DNA from: CAINVV01 sp038323575
Lineage (GTDB): Bacteria > Bacteroidota > Bacteroidia > Bacteroidales > Prolixibacteraceae
Assembly: GCA_038323575.1 (NCBI GenBank)
Contig: JBBQHB010000002.1
Location: forward strand, 1 to 64,000
Direction: 5' to 3'
DNA: 64,000 bases
Shown: positions 8,301 to 17,968 of the stretch, piece after piece
How the letters are laid out: the number at the start of each line of letters is the position of its first letter
Numbering within the stretch: the stretch's first letter is position 1
Program-made: the position numbers and the translations under genes
Notes under the pieces: model-generated
Databases searched by the model: none
What the model was told of the DNA's origin: nothing
What the model saw: only the letters and a program-made list of their open reading frames with translations

Positions 8301-9062
8301 TCAGATTCTGATTTGTTCACTAGTTTTTCCAAATCGTCTCTCTCTCTTTTGGAAATCGTTAACTGCCTCAAAAAGATCTTCTTTGCGAAAGTCGGGCCAT
8401 AATTTTTGTGTAAAATACAGCTCCGTATAAGCAATCTGCCAAAGAAGAAAATTACTGACCCTAAACTCACCACCAGTTCGAATAAGCAGTTCAGGATCGG
8501 GCAGGCCAAATGTAGGAAGATATTTGCCAATCAACTCCTCATTAATGCTACTTTTGTCAATTTTGTCATTTTTTAACTCATCAGCCAATTTTTTAACCAC
8601 TTCAACCAGTTCCCATCTACCTGAATAGCTGAGCGCTAATACCAATCGAAGCCCGGTATTTTCGGCAGTTTTCGCAATAGCCCCTGCTAAATTCTGCTGA
8701 ACTTCGGCTGGCATGGAATTCAGGTCTCCAATGGCCCTGAGGGAGACATTGTTTTTATGAAGATTTTCTGTTTCTGCAACAATTGCATGCACCAATAATC
8801 CCATCAGTGCATCTACCTCTTCCCTGGGACGGTTCCAGTTCTCGGTCGAGAATGCGTAAAGCGTAAGATATTTTATCCCGATTTCTCCGGCTCCTTCAAC
8901 AACGGATCTTACCGCCTCCACTCCTTTGCGGTGGCCAAAAATCCTGTCATTACCATGAAGCTCTGCCCATCGGCCGTTACCATCCATGATAACGGCTACA
9001 TGCTGAGGTATATTGTTCTTTTTCAATTCTTCAGAATATGCCTTTCCTTCCACTTTTACCAT
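8301..9062 (-). CDS. uppS: Undecaprenyl diphosphate synthase
   Basis: Cis-prenyltransferase making the C55 lipid carrier for cell-wall synthesis. The family signature AVIMDGNGRWAE has catalytic D27; GHRKGVEAVR, TLYAFSTENWNRP and the C-terminal PELLIRTGGEFRVSNFLLWQ are all present. At 253 residues it has normal length. Its 5' end overlaps the preceding DUF6089 gene by 32 bases and its stop is one base from the bamA start, forming a tight operon. Confidence 0.96.
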   Translation of the reverse strand: MVKVEGKAYSEELKKNNIPQHVAVIMDGNGRWAELHGNDRIFGHRKGVEAVRSVVEGAGEIGIKYLTLYAFSTENWNRPREEVDALMGLLVHAIVAETENLHKNNVSLRAIGDLNSMPAEVQQNLAGAIAKTAENTGLRLVLALSYSGRWELVEVVKKLADELKNDKIDKSSINEELIGKYLPTFGLPDPELLIRTGGEFRVSNFLLWQIAYTELYFTQKLWPDFRKEDLFEAVNDFQKRERRFGKTSEQIRI

Positions 9063-9945
9063 ATGTTTCAGTTACTTTGCAGACTCCCTTGTCAACCCAA
9101 ACCTGCCAATGAAGTGATAGATGCAATGAAGCGTACCAATCGTTCTTTATTAAAAAATTTGAAGTAAATGGCGGAGGATTGTCCGGGCCGCTAAAGCGAT
9201 CTAAATCCTGATATCTCTTCGGATCTTTTAAATTATCAATCCTATCCGTAAAAGTCTTTCTGATACACAACTCCACACAGGCCCCCAGTCTCTTGGTCAG
9301 GTTGTATTTTATTCCGAATCCCATCGGAATGATCGGTGCAAGTGCATCGGCATCGTTGGTCTTGTTCAGATTATTGTCAAGTACGGGCTTATACATGTTT
9401 TTGTAGGGAACCAGCAGGGATACGTCGGCAGGTATCAGTACCGGAACAAGTATAATGGTACCGGTACGTGGAGCCCTTGAAAAAAAACCGCCTACTCCAA
9501 GCGATACAAACGGCGTAAACCGGTCTTTTTTTAGACTTCCCATTTTGTAATCCATGAAGTTGAACTCAAACAATGCCTCAAAAGTCTGGATAGACCTGGA
9601 AAAATGAAACGAATCATCCGCCTTTTTCAAGAACAGTTCAAACGGGATACCATCCTGGTCATTTAATGTTATGCGTGAGCTGGGTTCTGCCAGGTTAACT
9701 CCAGGAAAGGTGCCTTCCGATTTGAGATTTCCGGTAACCAACTGGCCCCTGACAGACATTCTTTTGTTGAAATTCCATCTGCCCAGCACACCGTAAAGTG
9801 GCGTTACCTGTTTAGTATAATCAACATTCTGAAGATCGCCCCAATAAACTGCGGCGCCAATCCGGATACCCATATCCGCTGATTTTTGCGGTCGGGCCGA
9901 CAAAAAACAGAGAAACAAGAAGATAGTAAACAAAAGTTTTTTCAT
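9031..9945 (-). CDS. DUF6089-family outer-membrane beta-barrel protein
   Basis: Predicted 304-residue exported protein. The signal peptide MKKLLFTIFLFLCFLSARPQ precedes alternating beta-strand sequence (GIRIGAAVYWGDLQN, RMSVRGQLVTGNL, FEFNFMDYKMG), typical of the Bacteroidota family found beside uppS and bamA. Function is unknown; the fold suggests a small porin-like barrel. The 3' end overlaps uppS by 32 bases, so the two are translated from one transcript. Confidence 0.75.
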   Translation of the reverse strand: MKKLLFTIFLFLCFLSARPQKSADMGIRIGAAVYWGDLQNVDYTKQVTPLYGVLGRWNFNKRMSVRGQLVTGNLKSEGTFPGVNLAEPSSRITLNDQDGIPFELFLKKADDSFHFSRSIQTFEALFEFNFMDYKMGSLKKDRFTPFVSLGVGGFFSRAPRTGTIILVPVLIPADVSLLVPYKNMYKPVLDNNLNKTNDADALAPIIPMGFGIKYNLTKRLGACVELCIRKTFTDRIDNLKDPKRYQDLDRFSGPDNPPPFTSNFLIKNDWYASLHLSLHWQVWVDKGVCKVTETYGKSGRKGIF

Positions 9946-10092
9946 TTAACTGACCAGATGAAGAATCTCAAAACAATAAATTAAAAGGTTATCTGATTAT
10001 AATAACAAAAACATCCTTGCAAAGTTAACAGAAACACACGAAAATTTATCAACGGGTCTGTGAAGGCGTAAAAAATCGCAATGAAAAATTTG

Positions 10093-10971
10093 TCAATTGC
10101 GTTTGTCGGCCCCCCAAAGTAATTTTTTACGCAATGTTTCATAAAAAGACTGATTCTCGAATTTCAGCACATTGATAATAAAGTCTGATTTCCTTATTTT
10201 CCAAACCATGGACGTCTCAAAAGGTTCCGATCGTGAATCAAGCGATGCCATGTACCTTCCTCCGCGACCTTCCACCCAAAGCGAAACCTCTTCATGATCA
10301 GGGATTACGACCGGTCTGACCGCCAGATTGTGCGGAGCAATCGGCGCTATCACAAAATTAGCGGAATCAGGTGTTAAGATCGGACCTCCGACGCTAAGCG
10401 AATAGGCCGTTGTACCGGTGGGGCTGGATATAATTAACCCGTCAGCCCAGTAGGTATTCAGCAAATCACCGCCTACTTCAACGTGTACGGTAATCATTTG
10501 AGAGGAATCCTGTTTATGGACCGTAAACTCATTCAGTGCATATGGAAAATCGGAAAACAGCCCGGATTCATTCTCCAGTTTAATCAACGAACGCGGCTGC
10601 AATATGAATTTTCCTGCGAAGAGCTGTTCTATTGAAAACTCAAGTTCCGACTGCGCTATATCGGCCAGAAAGCCAAGTCGTCCGCTGTTGATGCCAACCA
10701 TTGGTATCCCTGAATCCCTTACAAATGTGATGGCCTCCAGGAATGTTCCGTCGCCGCCTACGCTCAGGAAAAAATCCATCTTATTTACCTCCTGCCAGGA
10801 AGAGAATTCGACGATTTTGCCGGGATGGATTCCTGCCTCCTGCTTCAGAAATTCAAGAAATGGCTTGTATATTAATATCTCAGTATCATGAAAATGCAAA
10901 ATCTCAAGCAATCTTTTCATGCTGTCGTAAAATATAGGTCCTATAGTCCATCCAAAAAGGGCAATTCTCAT
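10093..10971 (-). CDS. nadK: NAD kinase
   Basis: ATP-dependent NAD kinase making NADP, 292 residues from ATG 10971 (a TTG lies one codon earlier). The GGDGT motif is at 72-76 with FLEA following, and the NE pair of the NAD-binding region (ALNEFTVHK, N147-E148) and GDGLI-like ADGLIISSPTGTTAY are visible. It lies 11 bases after a CBS-domain gene and is followed by a 147-base gap to the DUF6089 gene, within the conserved envelope cluster. Confidence 0.95.
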   Translation of the reverse strand: MRIALFGWTIGPIFYDSMKRLLEILHFHDTEILIYKPFLEFLKQEAGIHPGKIVEFSSWQEVNKMDFFLSVGGDGTFLEAITFVRDSGIPMVGINSGRLGFLADIAQSELEFSIEQLFAGKFILQPRSLIKLENESGLFSDFPYALNEFTVHKQDSSQMITVHVEVGGDLLNTYWADGLIISSPTGTTAYSLSVGGPILTPDSANFVIAPIAPHNLAVRPVVIPDHEEVSLWVEGRGGRYMASLDSRSEPFETSMVWKIRKSDFIINVLKFENQSFYETLRKKLLWGADKRN

Positions 10972-10982
10972 CAAAAAAAATT

Positions 10983-11654
10983 TTAAGTATTCATGTATCG
11001 CATAAACTGGTCGAACCTGTCATCAATCAGGCTATTGAGCGGAGTCTGATCCATAAATGTTGCCTTGATATCATAATTGTACCGGGTCAGTGTCTGGATA
11101 ACAGCTGACAGATCTACCTGGTTAACCTTAATGGTGACATTTAACTCTGTAGTTGAACCGCCGGGTTTCCAGGTGTACAGGCTCAAAATCCGTGCGTCAT
11201 TCCCCTCTATGATCTGGGTGATTTGAACCAACGAATAGTTGTTCTCACACATCTGAAGTTCCAGTATCCCTCCCGGCTCGTTGGGTGAAAACAAAGAAGT
11301 GAGTGTATTGCTTAAATTATACCTTGAAATGGAACCCAAATAAGCATGATCCTCTGAAAGGACAGGAACGATGGAGACACCGCAGCCCGCAGCGACAGCT
11401 GCAACTTCAAAAATATGCTGATGGGGATGGACATGGGGTTTCATCAACTGGTCGGTAACGAATGATTCAATTGGTACATCTAAATCATGGGCGTCAAATA
11501 TCTCCTTGTCGGAGATTACCCCAAGGTACTCCTGCTCCGAAACAATCGGCAGATGCGACACCCTGAATACATCCATCATCGCAAGCACTTTCGAAGCACT
11601 GTCGTGTATACCAACCGAAGGTATTGAATAAGAAATCAGCATTTCAGCTATCAT
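10983..11654 (-). CDS. CBS-domain protein
   Basis: Predicted 223-residue cytoplasmic protein with two CBS motifs in the N-terminal 130 residues (LPIVSEQEYLGVISDKE and VPVLSEDHAYLGSISRYN), which usually bind adenine nucleotides. The C-terminal part resembles an ACT-like alpha/beta domain (NNYSLVQITQIIEGNDARIL). It directly precedes nadK and is divergent from pdxJ, an arrangement I recall from other Bacteroidota. A role in sensing nucleotide status is only inference. Confidence 0.78.
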   Translation of the reverse strand: MIAEMLISYSIPSVGIHDSASKVLAMMDVFRVSHLPIVSEQEYLGVISDKEIFDAHDLDVPIESFVTDQLMKPHVHPHQHIFEVAAVAAGCGVSIVPVLSEDHAYLGSISRYNLSNTLTSLFSPNEPGGILELQMCENNYSLVQITQIIEGNDARILSLYTWKPGGSTTELNVTIKVNQVDLSAVIQTLTRYNYDIKATFMDQTPLNSLIDDRFDQFMRYMNT

Positions 11655-11724
11655 GGCCTGGCGTAATGTGGTTGATGATTGAGAATCATTTCGTAAATTG
11701 CAAACCTAATTAATAAAGGCATAA

Positions 11725-12444
11725 ATGACACGATTAAGCGTAAATATAAATAAAATTGCGACACTGCGAAACAGCCGCGGAGGTTCCATGCCAAGTGTCA
11801 CAGTTGCAGCTGAGCAATGCCAGAAATTTGGTGCGCAGGGAATCACGATACATCCCCGCCCAGATGAAAGGCATATTCGTTACAATGATGCACGCGAACT
11901 AAAACCGCTCATAACAACAGAATTCAATATTGAAGGATATCCCGACCCCCGGTTCATTGAACTTGTCCTGGAAGTTTTGCCCGATCAGGTTACGCTTGTT
12001 CCAGATTCCCCTTCTGCAATCACCTCAAATGCCGGATGGGATACAATCCTTCATCACGATTTCCTAAAAACAGTGATTTTAAAGTTTCATTCTGCCGGAA
12101 TCCGGGTCTCCCTATTTGTCGGAACAGATACTGAGATGATTGAAGGTGCAGCAAAGACTGGCGCCGACCGCGTTGAACTTTATACCGAGCCTTATGCAAC
12201 AGATTACCCTAAGGATCGCGAAAAGGCAATATTCCCTTTCATTCAGGCTTCGAAAATTGCAGCTAAATATGGATTGGGCCTGAATGCAGGTCATGACCTG
12301 AGCCTGGAAAACCTGCGCTACTTCGATCAGCATATACCCAACCTGCTCGAAGTATCTATCGGCCATGCGCTGATAGCCGATGCTTTATACCTGGGACTGG
12401 AAGAGACGATCAGGAGGTACAGGGAATGCCTCAGAAAAGGATAA
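11725..12444 (+). CDS. pdxJ: Pyridoxine 5'-phosphate synthase
   Basis: TIM-barrel enzyme condensing 3-amino-2-oxopropyl phosphate with deoxyxylulose 5-phosphate in vitamin B6 synthesis. The protein (239 residues) begins TRLSVNINKIATLRNSRGG and contains GITIHPRPDERHIR, NIEGYPD and GLGLNAGHDLSLEN, all diagnostic. The stop TAA (12442-12444) is formed by the first unit of an AAAGGAT repeat array, so the protein ends RKG. It is divergently transcribed from the CBS/nadK operon. Confidence 0.96.
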   Translation: MTRLSVNINKIATLRNSRGGSMPSVTVAAEQCQKFGAQGITIHPRPDERHIRYNDARELKPLITTEFNIEGYPDPRFIELVLEVLPDQVTLVPDSPSAITSNAGWDTILHHDFLKTVILKFHSAGIRVSLFVGTDTEMIEGAAKTGADRVELYTEPYATDYPKDREKAIFPFIQASKIAAKYGLGLNAGHDLSLENLRYFDQHIPNLLEVSIGHALIADALYLGLEETIRRYRECLRKG

Positions 12445-12463
12445 AGGATAAAGGAGAAAGGAT
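12436..12463. repeat. (AAAGGAT)4 array between pdxJ and hydrolase gene
   Basis: Four heptamer units, the third with one change (AAAGGAG), then AAAGTG. The first unit supplies the pdxJ stop codon and the trailing GTG is the likely start of the next gene. Confidence 0.9.
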
Positions 12464-12466
12464 AAA

Positions 12467-13273
12467 GTGAAGCTACATTACCGCACCTACGGTTCCGGAC
12501 CGACCTTGATTATCCTGCACGGGTTGTACGGTTCATCCGACAACTGGATCAACATTGCCCGGAAGTTGGAAGGGCATTACACGGTATTGCTCCCGGATCT
12601 GAGAAATCACGGAGCATCCCCGCACACACCGGTCCATTCATTTGCCGGGATGGTCGACGATCTGGCTCAGTTCTTCATTGATACCAAAACGGAAAATGCG
12701 TTTCTGATCGGCCACAGCATGGGTGGGAAAGTTGCGATGCAATTCGCCTCCGAATATCCCGAAAAAGTCAACAGGCTGATGGTAGTAGATATAGCCCCGA
12801 AAAATTACCTGGACGGTAACAGTACCTTTAAACACATCCGTCAGCACGAAATGATCCTTGGATTGCTGCAGAATCCGGATCTAAGCCAGTTTCATTCCCG
12901 CGCTGAGCTGGACCAGTTTTTCAGCACCAAAATAAAAGAGGAGACTGTCCGTCGTTTCCTGTTGAAGAATATTCACAGGACCCGTGCCGGCCATTTTGAG
13001 TGGAAAATGAATGCAGCAGTTCTGCGGGACTCATTCCGGTCAATCGTCAGTGAGGTGAATATGGAGTGGTTCGAAGAGCGCATGCCCATTACAGCCTATC
13101 CTGTCACCTTTGTCAGGGGCATGAATTCGGAATATGTAAGTGATGCCGACTGGTCCGGAATAAGAAAAATATATCCTGAAGCTAAATTGATCGACATCCG
13201 GGATGCCGGCCACTGGCTTCACGCAGAGCAACCTGATAAATTTATTGAAACAGTACTAAGCATGAAAGGTTGA
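12467..13273 (+). CDS. Alpha/beta hydrolase (YbfF-like esterase)
   Basis: Predicted 268-residue cytoplasmic hydrolase. Visible features are the oxyanion motif HGLYGSSDNW, the nucleophile elbow GHSMGG (S84) and the late histidine in DAGHWLHAEQP. Overall it resembles the YbfF-type esterase/thioesterase group. The start is GTG 12467, because an in-frame stop lies at 12449 and no ATG is available; the start codon abuts the AAAGGAT array. Substrate unknown. Confidence 0.85.
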   Translation: MKLHYRTYGSGPTLIILHGLYGSSDNWINIARKLEGHYTVLLPDLRNHGASPHTPVHSFAGMVDDLAQFFIDTKTENAFLIGHSMGGKVAMQFASEYPEKVNRLMVVDIAPKNYLDGNSTFKHIRQHEMILGLLQNPDLSQFHSRAELDQFFSTKIKEETVRRFLLKNIHRTRAGHFEWKMNAAVLRDSFRSIVSEVNMEWFEERMPITAYPVTFVRGMNSEYVSDADWSGIRKIYPEAKLIDIRDAGHWLHAEQPDKFIETVLSMKG

Positions 13274-13312
13274 CCAAAATAATGATGAACTGGTTCAGTA
13301 TTTGCCGGCATT

Positions 13313-13858
13313 TTACTTTACGGGTCTTTTAATGGCCTGGTTTTCTTTAATGCCAATTACATCAACACATTTGTAAAAACGGCGTGTATACATCTCCGAA
13401 CCTAGATCGCTGATAACTACTCCCCTTACCCTGCCTGAGGATGAATGGATAAATCTGGATTTCATGCCATTGGCTTCACATATAATTCCCACATGGCCGA
13501 TTCGTTCACTGTCTTTAAATCCGTAAAAAACCAAAACGTCCCCTACCCTGAATTCTTCTGGTTTCAATGTTTTGCCAATTTTATTATAGGCCATGGAACT
13601 ATGCGGCAGGAGAATATGAAAATTATTAAATACAAAACGGACGAAACCCGAACAATCAAAACCTTTTTCGGGACTAATTCCGCCGGTGCGATAGGGCGCA
13701 CCCAAATATTTTTTCGAAAATGCCACAACATCCGCCCTCGTGTAAACAGATGACGAATTTTGCTGATTGTTCAGTTCCGGACAAGCTATTCTGTCCCGGG
13801 ATTGCAGGCATAAAGTGACTAGCAATGCTGAAACAATTAATGACAGTCGTTTAATCAC
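13313..13858 (-). CDS. NlpC/P60 cell-wall peptidase
   Basis: Predicted 181-residue exported endopeptidase that cuts peptidoglycan stem peptides. A signal peptide occupies about residues 1-20. The catalytic triad of the NlpC/P60 domain is visible: C69 in GFDCSGFV, H122 in GHVGII and H138 in FIHSSS. The domain makes up nearly the whole mature protein, with no binding domain. Convergent with the hydrolase gene. Confidence 0.9.
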   Translation of the reverse strand: MIKRLSLIVSALLVTLCLQSRDRIACPELNNQQNSSSVYTRADVVAFSKKYLGAPYRTGGISPEKGFDCSGFVRFVFNNFHILLPHSSMAYNKIGKTLKPEEFRVGDVLVFYGFKDSERIGHVGIICEANGMKSRFIHSSSGRVRGVVISDLGSEMYTRRFYKCVDVIGIKENQAIKRPVK

Positions 13859-13911
13859 TTTAGATTTACATTTACAGTCCCGTACAATTATCCCTTAAAT
13901 AAATCACTGAA

Positions 13912-14991
13912 TCAGTCCTTTACCCTGCTAAGCCTCAAAGATTTCAGAATCCAGTTCGGCAGGTGTTTGTTGGGGTTCCGTTTGCGGAGATTCAGATAGA
14001 TACCCAATTTTTTGATAATCGGCAGTCTGTGGGTTTCCACAAATTCGATCAAAGTACCATCCGGGTCTTCGATATAGGCAAAATGGCCGGCAGCTTCCCC
14101 CATGTCAAAACTATTGCCTTCATGGTGGGTAAAACTGTCAACTGTAAAGGCAAAGCCTCGCTTCGCACATGCGGCATTTAATTTTTCCATGCCATTAATG
14201 TCGTAACAAAGATGAATGAATCCCAGATCACCCCAAAACCGTCCTTCGTAAATTTTACGCGGTGCACGGTCCTCAACCTGTATAAGTTCAATCTCACTGT
14301 CACCAAAAAGACGTCCGAAGGCCCCGGTTCGCGGCAGGCTGTTCCGTAGCAATACCCTCCTGAATTGGGCATCTCCTCCATTCAGATAGGTTAAATCAGT
14401 AAACGATCCATGCTGATCGAAAACAACCTTGTCATACCCAAGAATGTCAGAATAAACTTTTTGGGAATTTTCAACACTTGTAACTCCGATAACTACCCCA
14501 TAAACCGAACCGGTGTGCTTTTTCCGGTTACCAAACCAGTTGTGCGATTCAATTATCTGAAAAATATTGTTGAAAGGATCAGTGACAAAGAAAAAACTCC
14601 GGCCATCCGGATCTGTGGTAATTTCACTGACATTTAATTTTTCTTCCAAAAACCAGGTATGAGTCCTGCGTGCATCCCGGGTTTTGATTTTTGCGGCAAA
14701 TATGCCCAAATCACCCAGGAGCGGTTCGAAAAGAGGTGCCTGGGGTTCCCTATCGGTATACTGCCAGATCTCGAATCCACCACCTCCGTTCATGTTCAAT
14801 GCAAGTACAGCCCGCCGTTCCTGAGGTAAACCGCCCGTATAGGGCAGCATCAGCGAAGCCGTTGCACAATCATCAACAACCTTGATATCCATACCAAGAT
14901 ATTTACGGTACCATTTCCATGCTTCGGTTGCATTTTTTACTCCGATACCGAGTTGTTGAATCCCGCTAACTACTACTCCATCCATATTCAT
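13912..14991 (-). CDS. VOC-family protein with two dioxygenase-like domains
   Basis: Predicted 359-residue protein with two vicinal-oxygen-chelate domains (about 8-130 and 160-325), in the architecture of 4-hydroxyphenylpyruvate dioxygenase. Motifs include GIQQLGIGVKNATEAWKWY, FFFVTDPFNNIFQI and a C-terminal GHFAYIEDPDGTLIEFVETH with possible metal ligands. It lacks enough diagnostic sequence to call a substrate. It precedes a short-chain dehydrogenase gene in map order but is downstream of it in transcription (50-base gap), suggesting a shared operon. Confidence 0.7.
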   Translation of the reverse strand: MNMDGVVVSGIQQLGIGVKNATEAWKWYRKYLGMDIKVVDDCATASLMLPYTGGLPQERRAVLALNMNGGGGFEIWQYTDREPQAPLFEPLLGDLGIFAAKIKTRDARRTHTWFLEEKLNVSEITTDPDGRSFFFVTDPFNNIFQIIESHNWFGNRKKHTGSVYGVVIGVTSVENSQKVYSDILGYDKVVFDQHGSFTDLTYLNGGDAQFRRVLLRNSLPRTGAFGRLFGDSEIELIQVEDRAPRKIYEGRFWGDLGFIHLCYDINGMEKLNAACAKRGFAFTVDSFTHHEGNSFDMGEAAGHFAYIEDPDGTLIEFVETHRLPIIKKLGIYLNLRKRNPNKHLPNWILKSLRLSRVKD

Positions 14992-15041
14992 AAATATAAA
15001 AAACCAGCTTTGTTTAATCTGCCTGGCTTTATTCCGTTTCT

Positions 15042-15836
15042 CTAGGCATTCGGATCAATTCGAAGCGCTATTTTGTAAAAAATCCAGGGTGCAAATCTTT
15101 TCAGATAAGGCATAATTACTTCTTTTTTACCAATTATTACCAGTTTACGGTGACTTTTTACTGCCCTGTCTATTTTCCCGGCAGCATATGCGGCTGTAAC
15201 TCCGTTTGCCTGCCCTTTGTCCATCTTCCCGTATTCCTTGCCTGTCGCAGTAAGGGCATGGTACGAAATATTCGTTTTGACCCTTCCGGGGCACACCATG
15301 GTAACATGGATTTTATCTTTGTGGTGCTCAAGCATCAGTGTTTCGAAAAATCCATGCAACGCATGTTTGGCAGCACAGTAATAGGAACGTTGGGGAAAGC
15401 CGAATAATCCCGAAAAGCTGCTCAGTACTACGATGCTTCCGCCTCCGCTTTTCACCATAAAAGGAAGGATCTGCTGTGTCAGGTCAACGTGTCCCCAAAA
15501 ATCTGTCTCCATGATGCGGCGTGCAACCTCCATGGGTGTATCCACAATCAACGAACGCTGGCTGATTCCTCCTATGTTGGCAAGAATATCAATGCGGGGA
15601 ACTACAGAACGAACCTTTTCAGCCGCCAAAGCAATTTCATCCCTGTTGGTCAGGTCAAAAGGAACAGGCAGCACCTCTGCGCCCTTTTTTCTGCAGTTTT
15701 CTGCAGCCTGCTCAAGTTGCTCCACATTCCGGTCGGATAAAACCAGTTGGGTTCCGGGTTCAGCCCATTTAAGTGACAGCGCCTCACCAATACCTGAAGC
15801 GGCACCGGTGATCCAGATGAATCGGGATATTGTCAT
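15042..15836 (-). CDS. Short-chain dehydrogenase/reductase
   Basis: Predicted 264-residue NAD(P)-dependent oxidoreductase. The cofactor loop TGAASGIGEA, the LANIGGIS segment (NAG-like) and the catalytic YYCAAKHAL (YxxxK, with upstream serine in VVLSSFSG) are all present. Substrate is not readable. It is followed by the VOC gene on the same strand. Confidence 0.88.
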   Translation of the reverse strand: MTISRFIWITGAASGIGEALSLKWAEPGTQLVLSDRNVEQLEQAAENCRKKGAEVLPVPFDLTNRDEIALAAEKVRSVVPRIDILANIGGISQRSLIVDTPMEVARRIMETDFWGHVDLTQQILPFMVKSGGGSIVVLSSFSGLFGFPQRSYYCAAKHALHGFFETLMLEHHKDKIHVTMVCPGRVKTNISYHALTATGKEYGKMDKGQANGVTAAYAAGKIDRAVKSHRKLVIIGKKEVIMPYLKRFAPWIFYKIALRIDPNA

Positions 15837-16189
15837 TCAGTAAATTGTTCTAAAATTCTGCTTTACGGGAAGATGAATGGGATTTTCATCTCAATTCTGC
15901 AAACTTAAATGTTTTTTTAAGATCAAACCAGAATATTTGATTAAAGTTGCGCAGCAATTAAAATTCAATACCATACAACCAATGGGTATCAAGTTCAAAC
16001 TGTTTTTGACAAATTTACCCAAACTACCTGACTTTAAGATAAATTAAACATAACTTTATTGTGAAATCCTGGAAAGACAAATGAGCGCTTTTTTCAGCGT
16101 TATTTATAGTCCCGGGATTTATTTGAACAAAGGACGAATCTTGTTGTTATTGGTTTTTATTGATGCTAATGTAAGTCGTCGGGATAATT
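15837..16189. other. 353-base intergenic region before the kinase block
   Basis: A gap between the divergently oriented dehydrogenase and hybrid kinase genes. It probably carries promoters for both, but I see no convincing -7 box, repeat or small gene. An open frame from 16081 is not protein-like and overlaps the kinase. Confidence 0.5.
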
Positions 16190-17968
16190 ATGACTCCTAC
16201 AAAATCTCTTTTCACAGCTTTCAGACCCTATTTGGCTGCCATTTTATTAATAGTAATGGCAGCGGCATTGCGATTATGGCCGATGCAATCATTGGAGCTA
16301 CGGGCAGTATGGGTAACATTCTACCCGGCTGTGATGATTGCTGCCTTGTATGGAGGAATTTATTGCGGTCTGTTAGCCACATCACTGTCCTGTTTTATTG
16401 TGTTGTTTCTATGGCCAATATTTGTTGACAGGCCATTCATCCGGGACTTTGGGGATTGGTTAAGCCTCGACGTTTTCCTGATCGCGGGCATCGGGTTGTC
16501 AATTATTGCTGAATCCATGCTACGTGCGTTAAAACGAGCCATTAGCGCAAAGGAGCAGGCAGAAACAGCCAACAAAGCCAAAAGCACTTTTCTTTCCAAT
16601 ATGAGCCATGAACTACTTACTCCACTGAATGCTGTACTTGGTTTCTCCAGACTGATGCAAAAATCTCCGGATGTTACGCAAGAGCAATCTGTCAATCTCA
16701 ACATCATTTCGCACAGTGGTGAGCATCTTCTGAATTTGATCAACAATATCCTTGATATGATAAAGATCGAATCAGGCCGTATTGTTCTTGAAGAAGAGGT
16801 AACAGACTTGCGGAAACTGATTCTTGAAATCAAATCCCTGATGTCTTTGAAAGCTTCCGAAAAAGATCTTCAATTTTCAGATGAATTAAGTCAGGATTTG
16901 CCTGCCAACATTTTGGTTGATGCTGGTAAACTGCGGCAAATTTTGATCAATCTTATCGGAAATGCCATAAAATTCACCAACAATGGAGGTATAAAATTAA
17001 GCGTATCCCATTCAAAAACGGAAACGGCAAAAAAAGTCAGGCTCCGGTTTGAGGTGGAAGATACCGGTGCAGGCATCCCTGAAGATGATTTGAACAAGAT
17101 TTTTACCGCTTTTGTACAATTGCATAATCAGGATAACAAGGAAGCCGGTACCGGGCTCGGACTGGCTATCTGTGAACAAAATGTCAAACTGATGGGTGGC
17201 GAGATTGGCGTCAAAAGCACAATCGGGAAAGGTTCGGTTTTTCATTTCGAAATTCCCGTCTCTGTCCATGAAAAAACCAACGAAAAGGTCATTCGCAAAC
17301 AATCAGGCGTGTTACGCTTGGCGGATGGTGAGAAAATTTACAGCATATTAATTGCTGAAGATCAATTTGAAAACCGGTTGCTTCTCTTAAAATTACTGGA
17401 GCCACTGGGATTAACCATCTACTCGGCAGAAAACGGAAAAGAAGCAGTCGATAGCTTTCAACAATTCAATCCTGATTTAATTTTAATGGATATACGCATG
17501 CCTGTAATGGATGGCATTGAGGCTACCCGCCAGATTAGGTTAACACAAGCCGGGATGCATACCAAAATTATCGCACTTACAGCACATGCACTTGCAGACG
17601 AGAGAGTTGTCATGCTCGAAGCAGGTTGTGACGACTTTATCCGAAAACCATACAGTAGTTCTGAGATATTTGATGCTTTGAAAAACCATTTGGGGGTGAA
17701 ATTTATCTATGACGAACAGCTGAGCCCGGTTTCAGACAGAACGGAATTGCTGCTGCCTGATGATTTAAAGAAGCTTTCCCAGCAAATACGCAAGGAATTG
17801 ATTCATTCAGCAGAACTTCTGGATGAACAAAGATGCATGGACGTGATTCGACAAATAGCCACTGTTAACCAGCAGCTTGGCGAAAAATTAACAAGGATGG
17901 TGAAAGATTTGCAATACCAGGAAATACTTTCGGCAATTGAGAAGATAAATGTAAAAATACCCGGATGA
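16190..17968 (+). CDS. Membrane hybrid histidine kinase with receiver domain
   Basis: Predicted 592-residue inner-membrane signalling protein. Residues 10-110 form about four membrane segments without a periplasmic sensor, like the KdpD/DUF4118 region. A HisKA box FLSNMSHELLTPLNAVLG follows (H140), then a HATPase domain (NLIGNAIKFTNNGG, GTGLGLAI) and a receiver domain (D434 in LILMDIRMP). About 75 residues after the receiver are unassigned. The H-box has leucine (L143) where HELRTP kinases have arginine. The stop overlaps the next kinase start by four bases (ATGA), so the two are coupled. Confidence 0.88.
   Translation: MTPTKSLFTAFRPYLAAILLIVMAAALRLWPMQSLELRAVWVTFYPAVMIAALYGGIYCGLLATSLSCFIVLFLWPIFVDRPFIRDFGDWLSLDVFLIAGIGLSIIAESMLRALKRAISAKEQAETANKAKSTFLSNMSHELLTPLNAVLGFSRLMQKSPDVTQEQSVNLNIISHSGEHLLNLINNILDMIKIESGRIVLEEEVTDLRKLILEIKSLMSLKASEKDLQFSDELSQDLPANILVDAGKLRQILINLIGNAIKFTNNGGIKLSVSHSKTETAKKVRLRFEVEDTGAGIPEDDLNKIFTAFVQLHNQDNKEAGTGLGLAICEQNVKLMGGEIGVKSTIGKGSVFHFEIPVSVHEKTNEKVIRKQSGVLRLADGEKIYSILIAEDQFENRLLLLKLLEPLGLTIYSAENGKEAVDSFQQFNPDLILMDIRMPVMDGIEATRQIRLTQAGMHTKIIALTAHALADERVVMLEAGCDDFIRKPYSSSEIFDALKNHLGVKFIYDEQLSPVSDRTELLLPDDLKKLSQQIRKELIHSAELLDEQRCMDVIRQIATVNQQLGEKLTRMVKDLQYQEILSAIEKINVKIPG

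Noticed and set aside
16081..16428. 115-codon frame upstream of the hybrid kinase
   Set aside because: It overlaps the kinase start in another frame and shows no protein-like pattern.
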